DNA from: Candidatus Peribacter sp. | GTDB lineage: Bacteria > Patescibacteriota > Gracilibacteria > Peribacterales > Peribacteraceae | NCBI GenBank assembly: GCA_018652955.1 | Contig: JABIBA010000009.1 | Coordinates: forward strand, 165,740-229,739 | Direction of reading: 5' to 3' | Length of the DNA stretch: 64,000 bases | Part shown: in pieces, positions 42,722-51,800 of the stretch | Position numbering within the stretch: position 1 is the first letter of the stretch | How the letters are laid out: each line of letters begins with the position of its first letter | The notes under the pieces: model-generated | Told to the model about the DNA's origin: nothing | Database searches by the model: none | Seen by the model: the letters and a program-made list of their open reading frames with translations, nothing else | Program-made: the position numbers and the translations under genes

Positions 42722-43314
42722 TGAAAACTCCCCTCCTCTGTCTTAGTCTTTTGCTCGTAGCCTGTGGATCATCTGTTCCAGAGGGTTGGGAAACATACGA
42801 CAACACAGATGCAGGATTTTCTGTTTCGTATCCAGCAGATGTAGATTTTGATATTCGTGTAGATCTTATAGAAGGGCTGGATACTCCAATGGGATACAAT
42901 GAACAGACAGCGAAAATTAATCGCCTAGCCCTCAGTAAAGGGAATTTCGGTGGCGGAGTCGACTTCGCGCTCCCCTCCTCTCAGATGGTTCGTTCTTTAG
43001 GATCTGTAAATGCGCAGGACTTTGGTGTGCTTTCACGGTTTGAAGTCTGTGACGTCGCCTTCGACCGCATCCTCTACTTTTTCCACAATGAACATCAGAT
43101 CGTTCTCACTCTTCGCGGAGACAGAGATGCTCTTACAGAAGAATCCTCTGACTATCTTAAAACGTATGAGCCGGATTGTGGAGACTACCCCATGTGGCAC
43201 CACGATAAACAAGATCTTTTCTATGCTCAGCTAAAGCTTGGGAGAGGTGGAGATAAAGCGCAGCTTTGGTACGACACGTTTGATGATATTGTTGAGACGG
43301 TGGAGTTGAGGTAG
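42721..43314 (+). CDS. Secreted lipoprotein of unknown function (197 residues)
   Basis: A lipoprotein signal, MKTPLLCLSLLLVACGSS, has Cys17 as the lipidated residue. The mature part is beta-rich with FSVSYPADVDFDI near its start and conserved-looking aromatic and acidic stretches. I chose the ATG at 42721, since it gives the lipobox directly and overlaps the previous stop. The palindrome at 43330 follows 15 nt after its stop. Confidence 0.7.
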   Translation: MKTPLLCLSLLLVACGSSVPEGWETYDNTDAGFSVSYPADVDFDIRVDLIEGLDTPMGYNEQTAKINRLALSKGNFGGGVDFALPSSQMVRSLGSVNAQDFGVLSRFEVCDVAFDRILYFFHNEHQIVLTLRGDRDALTEESSDYLKTYEPDCGDYPMWHHDKQDLFYAQLKLGRGGDKAQLWYDTFDDIVETVELR

Positions 43315-43329
43315 TGTCTCCTACAGGTT

Positions 43330-43351
43330 CTGTTGTTATTTTGAACAACAG
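43330..43351 (+). repeat. Repeated 22-nt palindrome, copy 2
   Basis: This is identical over 22 nt to the palindrome at 39843-39864. It lies between the lipoprotein gene and the TIR-associated operon. Confidence 0.7.
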
Positions 43352-43424
43352 GATAGGAATTGTGATAAAAATAAAACAAGTATGTTGTTGCTATTGACTC
43401 GATTAAATATATATTTAATAGTTG

Positions 43425-43862
43425 ATGGCAACTAAATACCTGTCCGCAGCGCGAATCAAGCATTTAGAGCTTATACAAACAGTCATTTCACGAATGGCGC
43501 ATAACTCTTTTCTCATTAAGGGATGGAGCATATCTATTGCGACAGCTCTTTTTGCCTTAGCAGCAAAAGATGGCAGTGCTAGATTTCCGTTAATTGCGGT
43601 AATTACAATTATTGCACTATGGTATTTAGATGCTTTTTATTTAAGGCAGGAAAAAATCTTTCGCAACTTCTACAATAAGGTCCTTTCTAGTAAGGATAAT
43701 AGTATCGAGCTATTTTCTTTAGATGTCAGAGATTTTACAGCTGATGTCAAGAGTGTGCTAAAAATAATGGTAGCAGAATGCAACTTAGTATTTCATGGTG
43801 TAATTTTTATTTTATCTCTTATTATTTTCATTTTTTTATATGGCCCGTCGTGTTTTCTTTAG
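43425..43862 (+). CDS. Small membrane protein of the TIR operon (putative effector, SLATT-like)
   Basis: This 145-residue protein has two close transmembrane helices (about 30-45 and 53-70), a cytoplasmic segment with LRQEKIFRNFYNKVLSS, and a third helix near the C-terminus (about 120-142). The opening KHLELIQTVISRMAHNSFLIKGWSIS is a conserved pattern of small membrane proteins encoded next to TIR-like genes. I infer a membrane effector, by analogy with SLATT and two-TM Thoeris partners. The TIR gene starts 23 nt before its stop, which indicates tight coupling. The operon is AT-rich compared with neighbours. Confidence 0.65.
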   Translation: MATKYLSAARIKHLELIQTVISRMAHNSFLIKGWSISIATALFALAAKDGSARFPLIAVITIIALWYLDAFYLRQEKIFRNFYNKVLSSKDNSIELFSLDVRDFTADVKSVLKIMVAECNLVFHGVIFILSLIIFIFLYGPSCFL

Positions 43863-44337
43863 CTTTCATTATGAAAGAGACATTATCCGTGCAAGTCAGG
43901 TAAAAAACAGCTGGTTAACACAGGATCGTCAAGAGGCTGGATTTTGGAATGCTTCGCTTGAAGAGGAGGCGAAGATAAAAGGTGATGATGTAATTAAACG
44001 AATGATAGATGAAGGCCTGAAAAACACCTCTGTTACTATTGTTTTAATAGGAGCGGAGACTGCAAATCGACGTTGGGTTGAATATGAAATAAAGCAAACA
44101 TGCGCGATGGGTCATGGATTAATAGGCGTTTATATTAATGGTTTAAAAAATTTTCAGAAACAAGTTGATCATAGGGGGCGTAACCCTCTTTCCCACCTTG
44201 GATATGATAATTACCAAGGCAGTGGGAGAAGGGTCAATTTAGACAAGATTTATCCTACATATGATTACGTTATTGATAATGGATATTCAAATTTAGGAAA
44301 GTGGATTGAGGAAGCAGCAACTGTAGCAACACGGTAG
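43840..44337 (+). CDS. TIR-like (MTH538/DUF1863, ThsB-type) domain protein
   Basis: This 165-residue single-domain protein has the ThsB-like pattern. RRVFFSFHYERDIIRASQVKNSW at the N-terminus is followed by GFWNASLEEEAKIKGDDVIKRMIDEGLKNTSVTIVLIGAETANRRWVEYEI, given here as residues 32-84. The Phe/Tyr-His start strand, the Thr-Val-Ile-Val-Leu-Ile-Gly strand and the Trp-Val-x-Tyr-Glu-Ile motif place it in PF08937. In Thoeris systems such proteins sense phage and make an NAD-derived signal. The upstream membrane protein is the likely partner. No SIR2 or macro-domain ThsA is present. Confidence 0.8.
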   Translation: MARRVFFSFHYERDIIRASQVKNSWLTQDRQEAGFWNASLEEEAKIKGDDVIKRMIDEGLKNTSVTIVLIGAETANRRWVEYEIKQTCAMGHGLIGVYINGLKNFQKQVDHRGRNPLSHLGYDNYQGSGRRVNLDKIYPTYDYVIDNGYSNLGKWIEEAATVATR

Positions 44338-44355
44338 TTTATTACAATTTAATTC

Positions 44356-44892
44356 ATGAGTACTGACACTAAAGAAGAGAAGCAGTTAGAGCTAGAAAAA
44401 TGGGAAGAATGGTATGCCTTAACAAAGGAGGAATTAGAAAATACTGAGGTAAGATTTGATAAAATTGAAGCGAAAATGTCCAGGTACTCTGTTCTTATAA
44501 CTTTTATTATTGGTATAGTTGCTATTAAATTGTTTAGCTTCATCGAATTCTGGAAATCTGCTGATTCATGTTTAGATTATTATTTTGTTGTTAGCTTTAT
44601 TTCACTTGGAATCTCTGCATATATAGCACTTTTTCTATATATACTTTCTTTAGAATTTGAGACATTTTATAGAACTCCTGTTAATCCTGATTCTTTAATT
44701 TTTTTCAAGGAAAACGATTATATCAATGCTATTTGGGCTATGAGTGAGTCTAATATGAAGGCCATAAATAAAAACAAAGCTATAATTGAAAAAAAATTAT
44801 TCATTGCTCATATGGCGTATCGTTTTACATTGGCAACAATTATATTGACTGCCTTTACTGTTTTTATGTATGCTTATACTAATGTCACGTAA
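44356..44892 (+). CDS. Membrane protein of the TIR operon (178 residues)
   Basis: A cytoplasmic helical N-terminus rich in Glu and Lys (KEEKQLELEKWEEWYALTKE) precedes four predicted helices (about 45-62, 75-97, and two near 150-175). I cannot name a family. It starts 18 nt after the TIR gene and shares its low GC content. It overlaps the next small ORF by 11 nt. It is probably part of the same accessory system. Confidence 0.6.
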   Translation: MSTDTKEEKQLELEKWEEWYALTKEELENTEVRFDKIEAKMSRYSVLITFIIGIVAIKLFSFIEFWKSADSCLDYYFVVSFISLGISAYIALFLYILSLEFETFYRTPVNPDSLIFFKENDYINAIWAMSESNMKAINKNKAIIEKKLFIAHMAYRFTLATIILTAFTVFMYAYTNVT

Positions 44893-45046
44893 TAGAGATG
44901 ATAATGGCTCTACCCAGAATCAGAATAACAATTCTGAAGGCCTTTCTAGTCAAGATGTAACACCAAATTTTAGTATTACTGGCCCTGCACCACAAAAACT
45001 AGAAAAGACATTTAACGAGAATGGTGCTCAAGTAAGAAGTAGTTAA
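44882..45046 (+). CDS. Small Asn/Gln/Ser-rich protein (54 residues) at the end of the TIR operon
   Basis: The frame ATG at 44882 to TAA at 45044-45046 encodes MSRNRDDNGSTQNQNNNSEG and so on, ending AQVRSS. The start overlaps the preceding gene by 11 nt (ATGTCACGTAA), a typical coupling arrangement. It is hydrophilic and disordered, with no membrane segment. It could be a small partner of the membrane protein or non-functional. Confidence 0.45.
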   Translation: MSRNRDDNGSTQNQNNNSEGLSSQDVTPNFSITGPAPQKLEKTFNENGAQVRSS

Positions 45047-45105
45047 TATTAATCCTCATTCAATTATGTGAATGCTACCTGTTTTGCTTTAAAAAATAAT
45101 AACAG

Positions 45106-46329
45106 CTACTCAAACCATGCCATTATCTTATCCCATATTGACTGTGGAACTTCCTTATCATCTTCTTCCATGCTCATATTTTCCAAGTCTTCAGATGCAG
45201 TATCCATTATAGTAATACATGAGTTACCAGATTCTCTGAAGCCCTCATTGCAAAGCCATATGTCTGTAGGGCTATCAACATAGTATGCGTTATCTGGTAT
45301 TTTTACACATCGCTGCTTATTTATTGATTTTCCGAAACCCTCATCACATATGCATTCTCCCCCTTCTTTGTAGGAATTTGAAGGACACGCTGTTTTTTTA
45401 AGAGGCTTATGCCCTACTACAGTAGTTGTATTAACTTTGGCGCGCTGCTCTAAATCCCTTTTGCAACCGTCTTTTTTGGTATTAATTATGAAACCATAAT
45501 TACAGATGCATTTAGTTTTGTTATTAGGATTAATGTGGGCATTGTTAGGACATGTATTAACAACGGGCTTAGCTGGTTCTAGTATGCACCCGTCTTTTGT
45601 ACTATTAATAATATATCCTGCATTACATAGGCACTTTGTAGAATCTTGTGGATTTTGATAAGTGTTAATTGGGCAGGTATATGTGGGCACTTCAATTAAA
45701 CATGCAGTCTTAGTACTGTTAATTTTATAGCCTTCATTGCAAAGACACTTTGTCGAGTCATACGGATTTTCATGTGAGTTAGATGGGCAGCCACTGTTTT
45801 CATTTTGTTTATTAAGAATTTCAAGCAGTAACCGCAGCTGCTCTTCGGTATACCCTCCTCCACTAGTTCTTGAATAAGAAGATCCAGGTATGCGATCAAA
45901 TCGGTAATCTTCATGTCTACTGGAAGCACTAACATATGTCTCTTTTGCACAGGCCATGGCCATATAAGTATTTATATACGGTGACTTTGAAGAATTGGTT
46001 GTTAGGTATCCAATAAAATCAAGGTCATCATCTAGTAGAATTGGTGGATTACTTGCGTAGTCATTAAAAGCACTTTCAGAACTGTAGTCACTACCGTAAT
46101 CTCCGTAATCATTCATAATAGAATCTGAACTATACTCATTACCGGCTCCATATTCATTTGCGATAGACTCGCTATTGTACTCATTGGATACAGCTCCAAT
46201 AAATTCATATTCATCATCCCAAGAATCCCAACCAAATATTGAGGCACCTTCAACATCGTAACAGTCTAGTGAGTAAGCATTTGTAGTATTCGGCAACAAT
46301 GCAATGACTAAGAGTAGCTTAATAATCAT
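45106..46329 (-). CDS. Secreted protein with EGF-like Cys repeats (407 residues)
   Basis: A signal peptide (MIIKLLLVIALLPNTTNAYS) is followed by a low-complexity region with repeated NEYxSESIxNxYG units. Then there are at least four Cys-rich repeats of the form CPxNxHxNPxDSTKCxCNxGYxINSTKxxC. The last module, ACPSNSYKEGGECICDEGF to IWLCNEGFRESGNSC, is shared with the divergent gene at 46353. This indicates a surface or secreted binding protein with no known target. It starts from a promoter shared with 46353. Confidence 0.75.
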   Translation of the reverse strand: MIIKLLLVIALLPNTTNAYSLDCYDVEGASIFGWDSWDDEYEFIGAVSNEYNSESIANEYGAGNEYSSDSIMNDYGDYGSDYSSESAFNDYASNPPILLDDDLDFIGYLTTNSSKSPYINTYMAMACAKETYVSASSRHEDYRFDRIPGSSYSRTSGGGYTEEQLRLLLEILNKQNENSGCPSNSHENPYDSTKCLCNEGYKINSTKTACLIEVPTYTCPINTYQNPQDSTKCLCNAGYIINSTKDGCILEPAKPVVNTCPNNAHINPNNKTKCICNYGFIINTKKDGCKRDLEQRAKVNTTTVVGHKPLKKTACPSNSYKEGGECICDEGFGKSINKQRCVKIPDNAYYVDSPTDIWLCNEGFRESGNSCITIMDTASEDLENMSMEEDDKEVPQSIWDKIMAWFE

Positions 46330-46337
46330 AAATGTAG

Positions 46338-46345
46338 AGTATACT
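46338..46345. promoter_or_regulatory. Symmetrical bidirectional -10 element (AGTATACT)
   Basis: The palindrome AGTATACT provides TATACT on both strands. The plus copy ends 7 nt before the ATG at 46353, and the minus copy ends 8 nt before the ATG at 46329. Only 23 nt separate the two start codons. One shared -10 region therefore appears to drive two divergent leaderless genes. Confidence 0.6.
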
Positions 46346-46352
46346 AAACATT

Positions 46353-47012
46353 ATGAATTGCATACGAATAATTATTGCTTTACTTCTCGTTTTTCCGGTT
46401 GTTGCAGATGCCCACCCTGGACGCACAGCTGGAGATGGTTGCCACTATTGCAGGACAAACTGTTCTTCATGGGGCGAAGTTCACGGAGCGCGTCATTGTC
46501 ATGGTGGCGGAGGAGGTGGATACACGGCACCTACTACCCCAACTTGTCCGTACAATTCTTACCGAAGTGGTAGTAGTTGCTATTGCAATTCAGGATATGC
46601 TAAATCTTTAAGCGGAAGCAGTTGTATAAAAATACCGACTAATGCCCACAAAGGTAACGGCACTACAGACGTGTGGGAATGTGATACGGGTTTCGAGGAG
46701 ATTGGAAATGGTTGCGTAAAAGAGGTAGTAAAAGTAGTTGAACCTGAACCCATTGTAGAAGAGGAGGAAAAAGTGGCGGAGAAGGAAGATACCGAGACGG
46801 ATTTGAGTACTGTCCCACCAACCGAAGAAATGCAATTGATGACTCACTTGGCTAAAGAATTGGAAAAAGAGTTATCGCTTACCAAGCGAGAAAATAGAGA
46901 GTTAAAGAATTCGCAAGATTCTGATCCTGGAATACCATTCGCAACAGGAATAGCCGCTACTCTCGGAACTCAGTGGTGGTTGAAGAGAAGGAGACTAAAG
47001 AGCATTGGCTAG
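46353..47012 (+). CDS. Secreted YHYH-type and EGF-like domain protein with C-terminal membrane tail
   Basis: This protein has 219 residues. A signal peptide (MNCIRIIIALLLVFPVVADA) precedes HPGRTAGDGCHYCRTNCSSWG...HCHG, the pattern of YHYH-type domains. A Cys-rich module follows (TCPYNSYRSGSSCYCNSGY ... DVWECDTGFEEIGNGC) that matches the last module of 45106-46329. After an acidic stalk there is a weak hydrophobic segment (PFATGIAATLGTQWW) and KRRRLK. This resembles a small version of the anchor signal of the large surface proteins. It is convergent with, and overlaps by 4 nt, the protease gene. Confidence 0.7.
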   Translation: MNCIRIIIALLLVFPVVADAHPGRTAGDGCHYCRTNCSSWGEVHGARHCHGGGGGGYTAPTTPTCPYNSYRSGSSCYCNSGYAKSLSGSSCIKIPTNAHKGNGTTDVWECDTGFEEIGNGCVKEVVKVVEPEPIVEEEEKVAEKEDTETDLSTVPPTEEMQLMTHLAKELEKELSLTKRENRELKNSQDSDPGIPFATGIAATLGTQWWLKRRRLKSIG

Positions 47013-48541
47013 CCTCCATTAATTCCATTATAGATCCAAACTGCAGCATCGGTCCTTGTTAAGTTATTACCTGGGAAAAACATCCCATGAGATGTAATAA
47101 TTCCAGCGCCAAGACCTTTGGCAACATAGTCATAAAACCAGCTCCCCTCCTCTACATCTGTAGGCATGTATTGTTCTGGCACTGGACCATCCGTCCCAGA
47201 GCTAATAATAATTTTTATCGCTTCTGCTCTATTTACAGAGTTTGCTGGTCGGAATGTGCCATCGGGGTATCCTTCGATCCATCCGAGCCTCTTAGCTGCG
47301 CATGCATATTCTGCAAACCATTCGTCTGTCACGTCAGGAAAGCAATCTGTTTCACCTTTTAGCTCATGTGAATGAAAACCAGATACAAGAATTTTTAGAA
47401 GTTCCGCCCTGTTTACTTCTCCATGTGGCTTATAGCTTCCATCGGGATATCCACTAATAACTTCTGAATTTTTTAGAAACATTACTTCTTTGTATCCGAA
47501 ATCCTTAGAGTCTAAGTCTGAAAAAGTGGCACCATTATCAACTGCATTGTTTAGTGCGACAGTCGATGGTTGATTCATGAGGTCATTGTAGGGATCTATG
47601 TATCCTTCAGCTCCTGGAATACATGCTGTTTCTGATGCATTTTTGTGGTAACTAGGTTTGCATCTGCAACCTTTTACTCCTGTTGCTTCTCCCCCCTCTC
47701 CCAAAGCACCACTACATACGCCATTCGTGGCAATTTTCATTTTGCGTTTAGGATCAAATGGGTCACTTGCAGATCCATATGGATATTCTGGTTTCGGTGC
47801 TACATATGCAGCATTTTGTTGCTCTAGTTGAGGGGTATATCCAAATGTAGAATTGTTTGCATTCTCTAATCCGCTTTTGACAATTGAGACAGGTATGAAT
47901 ACACCATCAGTAGCCTTGCCTGTACTGTCTTCATGGGACGCAACTGCAATCCCAACTACTTTTCCATTTTGAACAACTGGTCCTCCAGAGTTTCCTCCAT
48001 GAATTAATGCATCTGTAAGCAGCCATGGCCCTCTGTATTCTTTCAGCCCGACTTTTGCTGGCCACTCACTTATAACAACACCATCATGTCGAATCATTTC
48101 GAAGGAATCGTAGAAGCTATCTCCTAATGCAGGGTAACCGTATATATTTATAGGACTGTCGATATCAGGGTCTTCATCTGCGAAGTACACACTAGTATGG
48201 GGACACTCAATATAGACTCTAATATATGCGACATCGTCTTCCAGGTTCAGCTTAATATCTGAGCGAGTAATGTCTTTATAGCAATTAGGGTTATATTCAC
48301 CGTCAACATCAGTTATGAAAATACGATAATAGCGAGCGTATCCGTCAATAACATGAATATTGGTTATAACTATTCCATCATCTACGTAAAACCCCGTTCC
48401 CCTTCCGAGTATATCTCCCTGTGCATCATAGCTAATAATTAATACAGTGGCATGCTTTGTATTTAAGTGAAACAGCTGAGCGTTAGCTGTTGGGATGTAA
48501 ATAAGAACTGCTGCCAGTAGACCTAGAATAATACTTCTCAT
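47009..48541 (-). CDS. Secreted trypsin-like serine protease with SLH domains
   Basis: This protein has 510 residues. A signal peptide ends near TANAQ. The chymotrypsin-fold protease (about 28-230) has His63 in TNIHVID, Asp102 or Asp103 in EDDVAYI, and the nucleophile Ser in HGGNSGGPVV (about 191). A Cys-rich spacer (GCRCKPSYHKNASETAC) recalls the EGF-like modules of the two neighbours. The C-terminal 170 residues form SLH repeats (EVISGYPDGSYKPHGEVNRAELLKI and WIEGYPDGTFRPANSVNRAEAIKI are the diagnostic cores), which anchor the protein to wall polymer. It is probably an envelope protease acting on surface proteins. Confidence 0.85.
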   Translation of the reverse strand: MRSIILGLLAAVLIYIPTANAQLFHLNTKHATVLIISYDAQGDILGRGTGFYVDDGIVITNIHVIDGYARYYRIFITDVDGEYNPNCYKDITRSDIKLNLEDDVAYIRVYIECPHTSVYFADEDPDIDSPINIYGYPALGDSFYDSFEMIRHDGVVISEWPAKVGLKEYRGPWLLTDALIHGGNSGGPVVQNGKVVGIAVASHEDSTGKATDGVFIPVSIVKSGLENANNSTFGYTPQLEQQNAAYVAPKPEYPYGSASDPFDPKRKMKIATNGVCSGALGEGGEATGVKGCRCKPSYHKNASETACIPGAEGYIDPYNDLMNQPSTVALNNAVDNGATFSDLDSKDFGYKEVMFLKNSEVISGYPDGSYKPHGEVNRAELLKILVSGFHSHELKGETDCFPDVTDEWFAEYACAAKRLGWIEGYPDGTFRPANSVNRAEAIKIIISSGTDGPVPEQYMPTDVEEGSWFYDYVAKGLGAGIITSHGMFFPGNNLTRTDAAVWIYNGINGG

Positions 48542-48583
48542 ACTAGGTATGGTATTGTAAACATTCTTAACAGCCTAGGATTT

Positions 48584-48605
48584 CTGTTGTAAAAAATAAC
48601 AACAA
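48584..48605 (-). repeat. Repeated palindrome, diverged copy 3 (reverse orientation)
   Basis: On the minus strand it matches copies 1 and 2 at 19 of 22 positions (TTGTTGTTATTTTTTACAACAG-like, read in two halves). It lies just upstream of the SLH protease start and is followed on the plus strand by a run of eight C residues. Together with copy 2 it brackets the TIR operon and the small secreted-protein cluster. Confidence 0.55.
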
Positions 48606-48650
48606 CCCCCCCCATTTGCAAAAAGCGACGCGGAGTTCTATCTTGGTGGT

Positions 48651-48842
48651 ATGGAAGAATACGAACTACAACCTGTTAGCTGTGAGGAAAATGATCGCCT
48701 TGCACAAAAGCTATCCAGGTGGCTCCAGGCAGGTACAGAGGCACTAAACAAGCGGCTTACAGAGGCTGCTGAACTTAAGTACACTGTTTCGTATGTAACA
48801 GTGAACACTCTTATTTTTTTTCAGCAAGCCGAAGAGTTTTAG
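48651..48842 (+). CDS. Hypothetical small protein (63 residues)
   Basis: The protein begins MEEYELQPVSCEENDRLAQKL and is helical, acidic and soluble, with a hydrophobic C-terminal part. TATCTT ends 6 nt before the ATG. I know of no family. It ends 36 nt before the large Cys-rich gene. Confidence 0.5.
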   Translation: MEEYELQPVSCEENDRLAQKLSRWLQAGTEALNKRLTEAAELKYTVSYVTVNTLIFFQQAEEF

Positions 48843-48878
48843 TGATTGGCTTGCGCAATGGTACTCTCTTGATGGAAT

Positions 48879-51800
48879 ATGACGTCCCTGAAACAATACT
48901 GGCCCTTGGCACTCATGCTTCTTTTTGTTGCAGTAATAATTGGTAAAGAAAGTGGGATGCCATTTTTGAGCCAACTTACAACAGGGAACAGTTGTGGAAA
49001 TTTTGTTCAAGAGTCAGGTGAAGAGTGTGATTTAGGCTCTCTAAATGGACAAAACTCTGGGTGTACAATTTCTTGTATAAAAGAATGTTTTATCTGTGAA
49101 CCAGGGATGATGCCATGCAATGTGCAATACGGTGCAGACATCTGTGATCTTTCTGGTTATTCATATACCTCAATGGAGGAATGCGAAATAAGTCCCATTT
49201 GTGGAGCTGATCCTTCTTTTGGTGGATCTAATGCAGGTCCAATAGGATCTGGAGGTGGAACGGCAACTGCTGGAGGGGTTCCTGATTGTGGAAACGGCAT
49301 AAAAGAACAAGGAGAGATGTGTGATGATGGAAATGCAATAAACACTGATGGCTGTACAGATAATTGCGAAATTGGATGTTTGCGTTGTGTATCTGTAAAT
49401 TCTGCTCCAGAGTGTGTCGCAAAAATAGGTTCGTTTTGTACTGATCAGAATGCATTTCTTACATCAACTGCATATTTTACCAATCAGTCTTGTGAGCAAG
49501 AGTGCAACCCTCCTCCAGTTCCAAGGTGTGGAGATGGTATTGAGAACCAATCGAGTGAAGAATGTGATGATGGCAACACGGTAGATGGTGATAAGTGCTC
49601 TAGTGATTGCAAAGTGGAATGTTATAAATGCTTAGGCGTCGACACGACCTGTACGGTTACTGATGCGTGTGCTCCAGGGCAGGGCACAGTCTATGATTAT
49701 GCTGAAAAGGATACCTGCGATATAGCATGCGCTAATCCTGTATGCGGTAATGGAGTTACAGAAGGAAATGAAGAATGTGATGATGGGAACCCAATAAATT
49801 CTGATGCATGTAGTAACGATTGCAAAGCCCAGTGTTGGGTTTGCAATGGTTCAACTGGACAATGTTCATTACCTACTACTGGTAATTGCGCAAATTCCTA
49901 TAGCACTGCAGCAATATGCAATGCTCAATGTGCATGCTCCTCTCCGACAGATGTTGACTGTAATTGTAAGGATCCAAATATGGTAATTTGTGGAATAGGA
50001 GAGCCAGCCTCAGAAGATATCTGCAATATTGTCCATCGTTCTGCTTGCAATGCTAATGACCCTGAATCTGGAATAATTTGCTGTGCTAGTGGAGCATGTC
50101 AGACTGCTCAGCCATCTGGAAAAAAATTCTGTGCAGGTCCATCTGCAGCTTGTACTTCTGATGGAGATTGTGCAGGAAAATGTGAAACCATGTGTCTGAA
50201 TACAGGATTCATGCTTTGGTGTTCGTGCAACTCGGGATTTTGCACAGACAGTATTGCTCCAATTACACAGTGTAGTGACCCAATTGGTGGAGGTGCACAA
50301 GGAGGAGATTCTGGTGGTAACAGTGGAGGAAATAATGGCGGGAACAATGGTGGAGATAATGGTGGAAACAATGGTGGAAATAACGGCAGCCCTGGTCCTG
50401 GCCCAGGACCCGCTCCTGCACCAAGTCCTGGTCCTGGTAATCCGGGAAGTCCAGGTAGTCCAGGTAGCCCAGGTTCTCCTGGCTCCCCTGGTGATAGTGG
50501 AGAAAGTTCGTCATCATCATTTATTACCTTCGGTGGCCCTGGTCCTGGAAATACTGGTGGGCAGCAAGGTGGAGATCAGGGTGGAGATCAGGGTGGAGGG
50601 CCTGGCCCAGGTTCCCCTGGTCCTGGTACGCACCTCGCTTGTGTACGTGACAGTTGTGAAATAGTTTCTGGTGGTGGAGATGATGAGTGCGATGTATTCC
50701 TTGGATGCTCAGAAGGAGAACACATGGAATGCAGAGGTAATGCGTGTGCTGTTGTTTCTGGTGATGGAGACAATGAATGCTCTAATAATATTGCCTGTAG
50801 TACACATACGGAATGCGATGGTAACCGCTGTAAGCTTGTATTGGAGCCTGGAAAGAATGAATGCAATACCCCATTTGATTGTATCAATCGCAGTTCTGCA
50901 AGTTCAGTTTCGTTTAGCCAAACATCTTCCTCTGGTGCTTCCGACGGATCAGACGGATCAGATGGATCAGATGGTTCAGACGGATCAGACGGATCAGACG
51001 GCTCCGACGGCTCCGACGGCTCTGACGGCTCCGATGGCTCCGATGGTTCCGATGGTTCCGACGGCTCTAATGCATCGGGAGCGTCTTCCTCGAAACCTCC
51101 TACTCACTTAGAATGCGAAGATAAGCAGTGCGTTTCAAAACCAGGCGCTGGTAAAGATGAGTGCCACTTCGCACGTCATTGCGAAGGTAAGAAGCACTTG
51201 GAGTGTAAAGATAAACAGTGTGTAGTCGTCGATGGTCCTGGACGAAGTTTGTGTCTTGTCGATGGTGATTGCACACGCGATCACCACAATGAGTGCAATG
51301 ACTTGCAGTGTGTTCATGTCACACAACCTGGACGTGATTTGTGCGATAAGAGTAGTGATTGTATTCCATCACATCTTGTCTGTCGCGATCTTCAATGTGT
51401 TTCCGTAGAAGGTGCTGGTGACGACAAATGCCAAGAGGCATCTGACTGCCGAGTTCCTGGTAGTTCTACTCCTGCTTCAAGTACACGTTCTTCCACTCCT
51501 CCAGAAACACATCTTGATTGCTTCTTAGAGCAATGTATTACAGTAAATGGTCCTGGAATGAATCATTGCACTACGGATGCGCATTGTAAAACCAGGAACC
51601 ACCTCGCATGTTTCAACAACCAGTGCACTGTTATCTTTAGTGCTGGTAGAGATACCTGTGATTCACAAGAGGATTGTGAGAAAGAAGGACATTTAGAATG
51701 TGATGTACTTCAGAGATGTGTAGTTGTAATAGGTCCTGGGTCGGATATGTGTGGTTCTGATAGCGATTGTACGGACCCAACTCATCTAAAGTGTTTCGAT

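Noticed and set aside
39843..48605. Integron attC sites for the repeated palindromes and the recombinase
   Set aside because: The palindromes lack the R'/R'' core (RYYYAAC ... GTTRRRY), the recombinase lacks the integron-integrase extra domain, and the genes are not uniformly spaced.
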